From Fagopyrum homotropicum (lineage: Eukaryota; Streptophyta; Magnoliopsida; Caryophyllales; Polygonaceae), in NCBI GenBank assembly GCA_033239125.1, contig BSWB01000001.1:40087501-40151500 (forward strand): a stretch of 64,000 nucleotides of DNA, in the 5' to 3' direction. Shown piece after piece: positions 22,246-33,700 of this stretch. The stretch's first letter is position 1. Every line of letters starts with the position of its first letter. Under the pieces are notes generated by a model, which did not search any database, was not told the origin of the DNA, and saw only the letters and a list, made by a program, of their open reading frames with translations. The position numbers were made by a program, and so were the translations under genes.

Positions 22246-24089
22246 GCCTTCAAAGTGTCAAAAGCCTTCTTGCAATCCTCATCCACTATGAAGGTGACAT
22301 CTTTCTTGAGCAATTCACACAGGGGTGCTGAGATCTTTGAAAAATCTTTGATAAACCGTCGGTAGAAACCTACATGACCAAGGAAAGATCGGATTTCCCG
22401 AACATTAGTAGGATAAGGTAAATTTTGAATAACATCAACCTTTGCCTTATCTACCTCTATCCCTTTTGAGGATATTACATATCCTAGCACAATTCCTTGT
22501 TCGACCATGAAATGACATTTTTCCGAATTAAGAACTAAATTGGTTTCAACACATTTTTCAAGAACAAGTTTCAAATGCCCTAAACATGCGTCAAAACTAT
22601 CTCAATGGACGGTAAAATCATCCATGAAGACTTCAATGAAGTTTTCTATGTATTCGGAGAAAATACTTATCATGCACCGTTGGAAAGTGCCCGGTGCGTT
22701 GCAAAGTCCAAATGGCATTCTACGATATGCAAAAGTGCCAAATGGGCAAGTGAACGTCATCTTCTCTTGATCTTGTGGTGCGATGGCTATTTGGAAACAA
22801 CCCGAATATCCATCCAGGAAACAGTAGTATTGATGACTTGCAAGACGTTCCAACATTTGATGAATAAAAGGTAATGGTAAATGGTCCTTTCGTGTTACCT
22901 TATTGAGCTTGCGGTAGTCAATGCAAACTCTCCATCCGGTTTGTGTTTTGCTTGGAACCATCTCTCCATGTTGATTTTCCACCAAAGTGATGCTTCCCTT
23001 CTTTGGAACTACTTGGGTCGGGCTAACCGAAGTGCTATCCGAGATAGGAAAGATCATATCCGCTTGGAGGAGCTTCAACACTTCCTTTTTGACCGCATCC
23101 TTCATTGGTGGGTTCAACCTCCTTTGAGGTTGCCTAGAGGGTTTGGCTTCGTCCTCAAGTAAAATCCTATGCATGCAAGTGGAAGGACTTATCCCTTTGA
23201 TGTCCGCAATAGTCCATCCAACGACCGTCTTGTGCTCCTTTAGTACTTTCACCAACTTGTCTTCTTGTCCGGTGGTTAACTTGTTGGAGATAATCACCGG
23301 CAAGGTATTGTGTGCTCCAAGAAAAACGTACTTGAGGTGTGACGGAAGGTCCTTCAATTCTATTTCAGGTGCCTGCACTATGGACGGAACAAGCTTCTCG
23401 CTTGGGGTTAGTAAAGTGGGCCCAATGGCCAAATTAGAGATAGGTAGCCTTTTATGCCCATCTAATTGGGCTAGGACCTCTTTCATCCTAGACGTTATCA
23501 CATAATCTGATTTGAAACCATCAATGTCATGCTCAATCACATTTCTTAATTCATCCACGTCAGATTTATCAAAAACATCTTGCACAAAAGGTTTAACAAT
23601 GTCAATAGCACATAAAGAATGATCATCACTGGGAAATCTTATTGCATCATAGATGTCAAATTGCACTACTTCTCCATCAAACTCCATGGTCAATTTACCA
23701 CTATCATAATCAAGTTTAGTCCTAGCCATTTTCAGAAATAGCCTACCTAACAGGATGGGTGCAGCATGCGAATCATTTTCCATATCCATTACAAAGAAAT
23801 CAGTAGGAAAAATTAGGTTGTCTATCATCACTAATACATCTTCAATTATCCTTTTTGGGTACACATTAGATCTATCAGCAAGTTGTACTACAATCCTAGT
23901 TTTCATTAGTGGATCAAGGCCAAGTGATTTGTAAATCGAATATGGCAAGACATTAATAGAAGCACCGAGATCAAGCATTGCTTTGTCAAAGTGGGTTTCC
24001 CCTATAACACAAGGAATGCTTACCATGCCCGGATCGCTGCACTTCTTGGGCATTCTCCATTGGAAAACTGCCGACACATCCTCACTCAC
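22149..24089 (-). pseudogene. pol: protease and reverse transcriptase of element C
   Basis: Protease has the Athila-type active-site loop MLDLGASINVLP and the flap/hydrophobic region PILLGRLFLKM. RT carries GWRVCIDYRKLNKVTRKDHLPLPF, the palm region and the catalytic FMDDF. A TGA follows FMDDFTVH where related elements have W or Y-G (22602-22604); the same frame then continues (CLGHLKLVLEKC, SFLGHVGFYRRFIKDFSKI) to 22149. A frameshift near 22240 separates it from RNase H. The listed start is an internal methionine; a one-base frameshift near 24150 separates it from the gag-proximal part. Confidence 0.92.
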
Positions 24090-25328
24090 TTGTACTTTCT
24101 GTTTTCCCTTTAGCTTTTGATTCCTCTTGATAGTGCAAAGTTCCTTAAAAAACGAGCATACTTAGGGATACTTTTCACCAACTTAAGGAGGGGAATGTTT
24201 ACCTCGCATTTGGAGAAAGTCTCAAAGAGGTCCTTGTCCTCTATGATTCTTCTCTCTTTCAAGGCTTTAGGAAAAGGGGCCGGTGGTTTCTCGGAGTACA
24301 GTGGCGGAAAGTTAGGCCGGACGTAAGTATCCTTTTCAGCAAGACCCTCTGTTGTTTTTTACGCAGGGGCGTGAGCTTGAAGGCGCAGGGGCGGCTCAGG
24401 GGTTGTCACCGCAGGGGCGGGGGCAGCCAGCCGCAATGGTGTCGTCCGTTTTGTGCTGGGCGCAGTTGCAGCTACTGGGGCGGCTGTGGGTGCGGAAAAA
24501 ACGAAAGAAGGTTTGCTTTGTGGTTCTTGTTGGATTTGCTTCCCGCTCCTTAATGTTAGGGCACCAACATTCTCCTTGGGGTTTATAAACATCTGGGAAG
24601 GCAATCCTCCGGAAAGCCTTGATTCGGTCCTTGAAATAGCTTCCGCCATTTGACTAACCTGTTGCTCAAGGTTCTTGATGCTAGATTCTGTTGTTTGGAC
24701 ATGAGTAGCAAAGTGTTTAGTCAAAACCTGCAACATATCTTCAGTTGAGTGATACTTACCTTGGCGGGGCTGATGTTGTTGGTTTTGTTGATCCCTCCAA
24801 CGAAAATTTTGTTGGTCACGCCAATTTGGCATGAAATTCTATGCATAGGGATCGTTCCTAGGTCTTTGCTGATGTGGTTGTCCATAACCCATTGCGTTTA
24901 CTTCAACATCGTCATCCTGAACTTGTGGACACATGTCCGTTGGATGATACGGGTCAACACAAACTCCACAAGCTTCGAGCTGTTGCGGTGTTCCCATAAA
25001 TGTTAGTCTCTTCACCATTTCCTTCAATTCCGCGAGCTCGGTGGAAATCTCACTCTTCCCGGAGCTCACAGCATGAACTCCTTTCTTAGTTGGGGTCCTT
25101 CCAAAGTTTTGAGTTCCTTCCGCTAGTTCCTGTATCTTTTCCAAAGCAAGGTCAGGAGTAGAGTTAAGAATATTACCTCCGCAAGCCGCATCGACGATCC
25201 TCCTTTCATTGTCTAGCAAGCCATTGTACAAGTACAAGACTAGATCTTGAGTTGAATATCCGTGAAAAGGACAGCTGGATCTGAGGCGTGCAAACCATTC
25301 GAAGTACTCGTAGAGAGTTTCGGTTGCC
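24090..25328 (-). pseudogene. gag: gag, C-terminal part, element C
   Basis: 25328-24839 encodes the capsid C-terminal half (ETLYEYFEWFARLRSSCPFHG, LVLYLYNGLL, ALEKIQELAEGTQNFG) and CGVCVDPYHPTDMCP, a short Cys/His cluster. 24832-24359 carries a Gln-rich RWRDQQN segment, a coiled coil (SIKNLEQQVSQMAEAI), LTLRSGKQI and a Pro/Ala linker with PPLR units from the ccgcaggggcgg motif. Element B interrupts gag at 25328; its N-terminus is at 37097-37601. Confidence 0.85.
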
Positions 25329-27065
25329 TGTTCGCTCCAAACGGTGTGTGCAAGCTTTAAATTTATAACCCTAGACTTAAGCTTAAAACAAGGATGCGAA
25401 CCCGCAGTGTACGGGTCAATCATAGTAAAAGCAAGAAAATTCCAGGGGTCGATCACAGGGACTCGGTGAAACAAAGTCAACACAGTATGCTACGTTAGTT
25501 CTAACCACAAGAGCGATTAACACAATCAAAGATGAATAAGATGTCAAATAAAGCAAGCATGTAATTCTAGGGATTAAAGCATCTAGTTGTGGTTCCAACT
25601 CAAGATCCATAGATAAGCGGACAAAGTTGAGATTTTTGCGTGGGGAAGGTGTTACTAAGTGGAGTAGATCACCGGGTAAGTCTCACTACACACTAATCCT
25701 AAACCGCAACTCCTATTACCGGGTAAGTCTCAAGGAATTAAGATAAAGAACTATAACCTCAAACTAACACACCATCTAAGGGAATAGAATCAACCTTTAC
25801 CGGGTAAGTCTCAGGCTAACTCACGAAGATGGGATGGAAGCACACTCGAACCCCAATAAAGGATAAACCTTTATTACCTACACTTATGATCGTTGATACA
25901 CAAACTAAGGAATTACCGGGTAAGTCTCATCCTAAGCTTGCTTTGGACTAGGAAGGTGTAATAAGAATAGGATTTGGCAAACTCTAACACTTAACTCTCA
26001 GTTTAGGTCGAATAAGTCACCTCGGTCAGAAGAATTCCACCCCGGCCGAGATGTTCATCAACCGAACGAGATGCTTAGGGTTAAGGTTAAAGACTCGAAC
26101 TTTCAGGATCCTACTGGAATCTAAGATTATTCTATCATTGTTTTTCCCACAACCTTCAGCCAATCACCCTAGAATCACACAAGGAAATTAGCCACTCATC
26201 ATCATAATGAAAGTATTAAATATAAGGGAAGAAGGTGAATATTTGAACAAAGAAGAATTTAATGAAAAGACTCCAATAACTGAATCAAATATCACAACAA
26301 AGCGTTCCTTGGACAATAATCCAACAAGACAAGACAACAATTGAGGGAGTTGAAGACAATCTTACAAAACCCTTCAATAAAGCTATAAAAGCTATGAACT
26401 TCAATCTTCCTTCAACCTTCAAAAAGGTTCTTCAACTCTCTCCCAAATTGGAGTATGCTGCTTCTTGCGCTGATAGCGGATGATCGGTGTATGCGGGGTT
26501 GTTGGATTTGTGGAAATCCAACCCTTTATATAGGAAAATAACCCTCCAAAGATAATAAATCTTAGAAAGATCTTTTCCCATAAATAAAGGTAAAATATAT
26601 GATTCTGCATATCTCCTTCCTTCCAGGAGCCAAGCCCAAAAATATAAGATCACTTTCCAATTTTAAAAGATCTCAGCCAAGAATAAAATATTCTCGCCGC
26701 GTCCTAGGTTTTCGCCTCGGTCGAGTCGGCCTCTCTGGATCACCTCGGTCGAGATGAATCTCTGGTCAACCGAGGTGAGTCACAACTGAATGTGAAATCT
26801 CTCAAAACTGGCCCAAAGTAAATCCTTAATCCATGGCTATGCTTCCTGGATGTAGCTCCAAATGACTCTTGACTTCTTTTGCTCCTTTTTGATGCAAAAC
26901 GTACCATATTACCTGCAATTACAACGAAACTAGGTGTAGACCTCGATTCTCGCAAAGGTAGATGAAATGGCAGTAAAATCACATAATGTACATACAAACA
27001 TGTAGATTATTGAAGATAAAACGTTCAAACAAACCCCAAAATATAGACTATAATTCATGCTATCA
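25329..27065 (-). repeat. 3' LTR of element B
   Basis: The plus strand starts tgttcgctcc and ends catgctatca. A minus-strand TATATAAAG is at 26524-26532. Four accgggtaagtctca repeats lie at about 25674, 25718, 25799 and 25916. Copies of the CCTCGGTCGAGG motif are at about 26022, 26716, 26748 and 26766. Confidence 0.95.
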
Positions 27066-28540
27066 AAATACCCCATACTTAGCCCTTGCTTGTCCCCAAG
27101 CAAGTTCCGCACATAGAAGACAAGATAGAATGGATTATAAGTCAAGAAAATCAATGAAAAAGCCTTTCAAAAACATTTTATGGTGTGCAACTACCATAGA
27201 TCACTCTAAGAGAGTACTTCCTGGAATTTAAAAACTCAATATGCTCAAAACATTTTATAAATATAGGAAAGTTGTTCATCTTTGCACAAAATCATAGAAT
27301 GCATAATAAATCACAATTATCAAAATTAATCATGTATAATCCAGTTTAAACCGCTAAGTCAATCAACAAGCTCAAGGTCTCAAGGGCTTCCCAAAAGAAA
27401 AGGTCAAGAAACGTGTAGGGTAGGGATGTATGTAAGGTAATGTGGTGCTGGAATCCGGGAAAAGGATGAACTTCACTTTCACTTTGACTTGCAACACCTT
27501 CCACCAATAAGCTTTGCTTATTTCGCACTTTTCTTTTACTTTACTTTTTGGGATGCATGGACAGAGGTGCACAATAACCGAAGCCTAGGAAATCTGCAAT
27601 CATCAATTTCTTGAGATGCATCAAACCCTTGATGCACATACCATGACCCGTTAGGAATATCGCTCAATCCGACTTTGGCAAGACACAAACACCCGGCTAT
27701 GTGAATGGTGCCGAGTTACTCATCTTCATGATTGACTTCCCCAAACCTATTATTGCTTTCTAAAACTTTCACTTCCAGCCCACTTCTCAATTTTGACTTC
27801 ATTGCTTTCACCACTTCGCTTGCTTCCAAATTCCCGGATAGGTAAAGGGAGGCAAAATGTATATGAGGGCTAAGCATGATCAAGGAGAAGAAGAAGAAGA
27901 AGAGAATGAATTGCCTTGGTCTTTCCAAGAAGAAAGTGAGAGAACTTAACCTGCGGTGTCAACCTTCAAATTCAACATAACTTGGATAAAAACAAAGTAT
28001 TAAACATGCCAATAATTTTAAACAAAGCATTTAGCAACTTAAACATATCATAAAACCTTTCAAACACATAAAGAATTTAAAACCAGTCAGTAAACAAGAT
28101 CTTCACTGAGATCATATCCAGATAAGTCACACAAAATCGTTTTCGAAAACTTCTCAGTTAACCCACCTCGGTCGAGGTGTTCTTGGTTCAACCGAGGTGA
28201 ATCACCTCGTTCGGCCAGAATCTCCCCGGTCGAGGTCAAAAATTCTCTTTTTTTTTTTTTTTTTCGGTTTCGACGTTTTTCTCAATCAAATAACCTGTAG
28301 GTATGCATGTAATATCAGATAATCATATAAAGGCAAATGAAGCATAAATATGAAAATATCCGATAAATATAATACATCAAAAGTAGTCGAATACATCACG
28401 TAGTCAAGTAGTCAAATAACAAACACCCCATACTTGAGACACACTGTCACAGTGGGTATAATAAAAGTCTAAACAAGAGAACTCACCGAATAAAAGCCGA
28501 ACTGCATAAAAAAGATATAATAATAAAGTCCTGCAGCTCC
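27066..28540 (-). other. 3' spacer of element B with polypurine tract and conserved block
   Basis: The polypurine tract complement, aaataccccatactt, is at 27066-27080. Segment 27551-27752 is nearly the same in G (48660-48860) and E (52269-52463), although the flanks differ. CCTCGGTCGAGG-type motifs occur at 28166-28230, next to a T run of about 22 (28243-28264). No ORF is supported. Confidence 0.8.
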
Positions 28541-29944
28541 TCAGTAGTCTCGATCCGGTGGTGGTGGTGGTATGTAGGGGTACTGAGTCGGGTCATAGGG
28601 ATGGCCCATGATACGCTCAAACTGTAGCTGAGCCATCATGTGCTGATGATGCTGCCGCTCCTGCATCTCGCGGATATCCAGCGAAAGTGCAGCATATGAG
28701 TCGATAACCTGATCCGTCAGGTCATCGATCCGTCGGTGTGCAGCTCTGTCCCTAACTCCACGCCTCCTGCGTCTAGCAGGTCTGACTGGAGACGCCTCAG
28801 CTGGCGCCGGCTCAGTGTCCTCCTCGTCATCATCCAAATCTATAATAGGTGGCGCGCTCGTCCCAGCTGTATTTGTACCTGTGTCCATCGGGACGCCACC
28901 TCCTCTCTCATCTACTGTATCATCATCATCGTCGTCCTCGTCCTCAACCTCCTCCTCAGCCTCAGCAGGGGCAGCTGCTCCCTCTCTGTAATCCTCCATA
29001 AGTGGACCCCATGCTGTCTGCCAGTAGTGTGGATCAAAGACAGAGAACTGTGCAGACCATCTGATGCCCTGAGGTGCAGTCAGCTCCCATGGCATAGCAA
29101 CGTAAGGTGTAGTCAAACCACGGGGAACTAGAATCCTCCATGTAATCATCTTCTGAAGTCCGAGCGGCTTGGCAGCCGCCACCATGGTACACCTACTCAG
29201 ATCCATATCCTGATACCTAGCGATATGGGTCACTATCCCTCCGCAGCATATATCTCCCTTCCCTTTGGCCTTGATCCTGTGCAGATCTTCTGCCAGCATC
29301 AATCCAAAGTCAGGGTATCCACCTGTGACCATGCAGTATAAAGAGAAGAGCTCCCCCTGTCGGACCTTCTGGGGCGTCTCAGTACGCGCCAGAAGCGTCT
29401 CGCTGAAGATCCTGTGTACCAACCGAAAAGCTAGATGATAAATAAGCTTCGCCCTGGAATCACCAGGGCGCCACCTATCTGCGTGCTCTGTAATGTGGGC
29501 GATCTGACCCCAGAACTCTCTAGCTACAGCTCGGGTCGGGAAATCTACAGCAGTGGGGGTAGGGAAGCCAAAGATGTCTCTCCAGTGGTCTAGAGGTACT
29601 AAGTAGTTCCGGTTCATCAACCGGTACTTCACAGCCCTCTCTGTGGGGAGGTAAGTGAAGGAACTGACAAACTCGAGGGTCGGCTCAAGGTAGGCTGGGG
29701 CTCGGATCTCAGTAAACTGATCCAGCCCGACGGTGGTGATCATCCTCTTAAGCTCTCCATCTACGTGGAGACAATCAAAGGCAGAAACGTCCAGAAATCT
29801 AGGAGCGATAACTGGACGACTAGCAATACGATCATAATCTACCCGGTGTCTCTCGTGAATCACCGGGATAGAAGGTCGGGATGAGGAAGAAGAAGGGGAA
29901 GGAGAGGATCTATCTCTAAGGGCTAACAATCTGTCAGAACTCAT
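28541..29944 (-). CDS. ORF1 (Athila env-position protein) of element B
   Basis: This intact frame of about 467 codons starts at MSSDRLLALRDRSS, which G also has. Two codons upstream, another ATG is in frame, but the shared start is preferred. The order is a Ser-rich N-terminus, a globular region (RHRVDYDRI, NRNYLVPLDHWRDIFGF, FWGQIAHI, KLIYHLAFRLVHRIFSETLLAR), an acidic run (EDEDDDDDD), an Arg-rich cluster (RPARRRRRGVRDRAAHRR) that looks like a nuclear localisation signal, a coiled coil and a Pro-rich tail. It recalls the Athila ORF-1 family. I see no signal peptide or membrane span, so an envelope role is unlikely. Function is unknown. Confidence 0.8.
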   Translation of the reverse strand: MSSDRLLALRDRSSPSPSSSSSRPSIPVIHERHRVDYDRIASRPVIAPRFLDVSAFDCLHVDGELKRMITTVGLDQFTEIRAPAYLEPTLEFVSSFTYLPTERAVKYRLMNRNYLVPLDHWRDIFGFPTPTAVDFPTRAVAREFWGQIAHITEHADRWRPGDSRAKLIYHLAFRLVHRIFSETLLARTETPQKVRQGELFSLYCMVTGGYPDFGLMLAEDLHRIKAKGKGDICCGGIVTHIARYQDMDLSRCTMVAAAKPLGLQKMITWRILVPRGLTTPYVAMPWELTAPQGIRWSAQFSVFDPHYWQTAWGPLMEDYREGAAAPAEAEEEVEDEDDDDDDTVDERGGGVPMDTGTNTAGTSAPPIIDLDDDEEDTEPAPAEASPVRPARRRRRGVRDRAAHRRIDDLTDQVIDSYAALSLDIREMQERQHHQHMMAQLQFERIMGHPYDPTQYPYIPPPPPDRDY

Positions 29945-30682
29945 CTTCAAACTGTACTGTCAGACTACTTCGGTCGACTGACAAACTCCAAGAATCGCCT
30001 CGACCGAGGTGCAGGTCGACTGGACCGAGGCGAAGGCAGTGCGATTTCCAACTCTCTGAATTTCAGTTCTTTTCCCCCAAAAATCACTACCGATGCTTCC
30101 TAAGGGGTACTTAAAGGTTTCCTCAACAGAATCAAGGGCAACCAAAGCCCAAATTTCAGTAAACGAACGAGTTTAGGTTTTCGAACATTTTTACCTCGTT
30201 CCGGTCGAAACGCTCAAATTTCTTGCAGATCTGTGGTTGCAATCGACTCCTCTATCCTTCAATCTCGGTTTGGAAGCAGAAAACGTCGAAAACGAGCAAG
30301 AAACGAGGTGAGCGAGGTGCGTCTGTTCGCCGCGGTCGAGGAGGGTAAAAAAATGAAAATGTAATTTTTCCCCCTTTTATACTTTTACTGGATCTGCTGT
30401 CACCTCGGTCGAGATAGTCTCGACTGGTCCGAGGTGGTATGGACCGAGGCGGTTCTGCAGAAACCCTAGTCGCCTCGGTTGCTCAAGAATCAACTCGGTC
30501 GAGGTGCTCTGACAGTGACCGAGGTGTTTCTGTCTTCTCAGAATCTCGAACTTCTGTCCTTCCAGTTGTGCTCCTCCTTAGATATTCCCTGTTGTCTGTC
30601 CAGAACGCCAAAAACAAAGCAAAGCAAAGTAAAAACAAAAACTATGTAAGCTAGACTAGAAAACGGGAAAGAAGAGCAATAC
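29945..30682 (-). other. pol-ORF1 spacer of element B
   Basis: This stretch holds the densest cluster of the family motif: copies or halves near 29968, 29997-30028, 30302-30347 and 30401-30525. No ORF is supported. It is the likely untranslated leader for ORF1 if a separate transcript is made. Confidence 0.75.
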
Positions 30683-30700
30683 CTTGGGTTGCCTCCCAAG
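30683..30700 (-). other. predicted RNA hairpin after pol, element B
   Basis: The sense strand reads CTTGGG-AGGCAA-CCCAAG, a perfect 6-bp stem with a six-base loop, 42 nt after the pol stop and next to the palindrome AAGCGCTT. The same feature occurs at the same distance in E, G and, with a paired change, in C. Confidence 0.7.
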
Positions 30701-30741
30701 AAGCGCTTGATTTAAGGTCGATAGCTGGACCATGGTGCGTC

Positions 30742-33700
30742 TCAAACGAGGTCGGAGGTTCCCTCACCCCATACTTCACCTCCATCGTGGGGTGAAGTAA
30801 GTAGATCCATCAAACGCTCCAAGACGTGTAAGTGCTCGTCGGGGAATGAATCGTCTATGGGTGGGCTATCCGTCTCGCGGGAGGATTCCGGTAGCCGGCT
30901 GAGGTGATCCGCAACTGAGTTCTCGGATCCCTTCTTATCGCGGATCTCTAGGTCAAATTCTTGAAGCAAGAGAACCCATCGAATAAGGCGCGGCTTTGCA
31001 TCTTTCTTAGCCAACAAGTAACGAATGGCTGCATGGTCGGTGTAGACAATGACTTTCTCCCCTACTAGATAGGAACGAAACTTCTCGAAAGCATATACAA
31101 CCGTCAATAACTCCTTTTCGGTGGTAGCGTAGTTGCGTTGTGCTTCATCCAGCGTCTTGCTAGCATAATAGATGGCGGTGGTCCGTCCATCTTTCTTCTG
31201 TCCAAGCACCGCTCCTACGGCTACATCACTAGCGTCACACATGACCTCAAAGGGCAAGGTCCAATCAGGAGGCTGGATAATGGGAGCGGAGATCAACGCT
31301 TCCTTAATCCTGTAGAAAGCATCAAGACACTCCTGCGAAAACTCAAAAACAACATCTTTATTCAAGAGGTTAGTAAGAGGTTTAGAAATCTTAGAGAAGT
31401 CCTTGATGAATCTCCTGTAGAAACCTGCGTGCCCGAGAAAACTCCTCACACCTTTAACAGAACAAGGAGGAGGGAGTTTCTCAATAGTCTCGATCTTAGC
31501 TCGATCGACTTCAATACCTCGATTAGAAACGAGGTGTCCTAGCACAATGCCTTCATTAACCATAAAATGACACTTCTCCCAATTTAAAACAAGGTTAGTG
31601 TCCTCACATCTTTTAAGCACTAGAGAAAGGTTAGATAGGCAATCATCAAAAGAGGAACCATATACAGAAAAATCATCCATAAATACCTCCATGATCTCCT
31701 CTATGTACTCGGAAAAGATAGCCATCATGCATCGCTGGAAGGTAGCGGGTGCATTGCACAATCCGAATGGCATCCTCCGATAGGCAAACGTCCCCCATGG
31801 ACAAGTGAAAGTGGTCTTCTCCTGATCATCCGGATGGATAGGAATCTGGAAAAATCCACTATAGCCGTCCAAGTAGCAAAAGTGTGAATGCTGGGCCAAC
31901 CGTTCGAGCATTTGATCAATGAAGGGAAGCGGGAAATGATCCTTCCGAGTTGCCGTGTTCAGCTTCCTATAATCGATGCATACTCTCCAGCCCGTAACGG
32001 TTCTTGTTGGGATCAACTCGTTGTTCTTATTCATCACAACGGTCATCCCTCCTTTCTTCGGAACGACATGCACCGGGCTAACCCACTTGCTGTCCGAGAT
32101 AGGATAAATAATACCTGCATCCAACAACTTAAGAACTTCCTTCTTCACAACCTCTTTCATGATCGGATTTAACCGTCTTTGAGGTTCCCGTGAAGTCTTA
32201 TGATTATCTTCCATTAGAATTCTATGCATGCAGAAAGAAGGGTTAATGCCAATAAGATCATCCGTGGTGTAACCTATGGCTTTTCGATGCTTTCTCAGGA
32301 CATGCATTAACTTAGATAATTCAGAATCGGAGAGGGAAGCACTAGCAATAACGGGGTAAGTAGAATCCGGCCCAAGAAAGACATACCTCAAGTGACTAGG
32401 GAGTTGTTTAAGCTCCACTACTGGGGGTGCTTTCTGGGAGGGATCTTCGCTTCCTCTTCCCAGTGGAATGGTGTCAGAAACTGGACTCGATGCAGTCTCA
32501 GTTAGAGTCGTCTCGCTGTCGACCTCGGTCGAGGCGCAAATGCGTTGACCGAGGTGTTCTTCAGTTGCCTCGCTCTGTCCAGAAAGTGCCTCGGTCGAGG
32601 TATTGCTGCTGGGTCCGAGGCTGGAGATCTTCGTCTCCTGGATCAGCTTCTCTGTTATAGCTCCTGGATCCTCTTCCAGTGCCTTCAAGCTCCGTATATC
32701 TGCATCACAAGAAGCATCTATATCTTCCTCCATTAAACTGAAGCTTATAACTCTTTCGAGCGGATCGTTAATAAGGATAGAGCTCACCAATTCTCTTGAT
32801 TCTTCTTCATCGTAGATGTTGAAGATATCATCAGTTAGTTGCTCCCCTTTCATGGCTGCAAGTAGTGCGAATTCCACCTCATCGCCACCAACGTTGAATT
32901 TCAACTTGGCGTTCTTGCAATCCACGTTGCAACCCGTAGTTGCTAGAAATGGCCTCCCGAGAATAATAGGTACTGGATAATCTGCGGGAATGTCAAGAAC
33001 AACAAAATCTATAGGTAGATAGAAGTTACCTAACTTGACCAGAACGTCCTCCAAGATGCCCACGGGATGGGTAATGGAGCGATCCGCCATGTAGAGTCGA
33101 ATCTTGACCGGCTTGGGCTCTCCAAGACCGATCTTCGTGCATAGCTCTAGCGGGATGATGCTCACGCTGGCTCCTAGATCACATAGGGCTTCACAAGTGA
33201 CATCCCCAACTTGAATGGGAATGCAAAATGAGCCGGGATCTCTTAACTTAGGTGGCATCTTTTCCTTCATGATCTTGATAAGCTCCGAAGATTTAGATGT
33301 CATCCTAACTTCACCAACATCCTCCAGCTTCCTCTTCCTTGATAAGATTTCTTTTAAGAACTTCCCATAGGCGGGCATACCTAGAATGGCATCAAGGAAG
33401 GGAATGTTAATATGTAGCTTATTCATCAAGTCAAGAAACTTACCAAAGTGCTTGTCAAGATGTGCTCTGGCTCTGGACTGAGGGAATGGAAGTGGTGGTT
33501 TATATGCAGGAGGTGGAACATAAGTTTCTGTCGTTCCTCCTGCTTTCTGTTGCTCCGCCTCGGTTGGCATCTCGGTCGAGGTGTTCTTCGACTGGGTCTG
33601 GACCGAGGTGGTCTGCATCGAGCGAGGTACTGGATCTGCAGTTTTGAGTCCACTCCTCGTCGTTATGGCCATGCACTGGCCCTTAGGGTTAGTTTCCGTC

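Noticed and set aside
25674..25935. GGGTAAGT repeats as splice donor sites in the LTR
   Set aside because: They have donor-like sequence only on the plus strand, while element B is transcribed from the minus strand.
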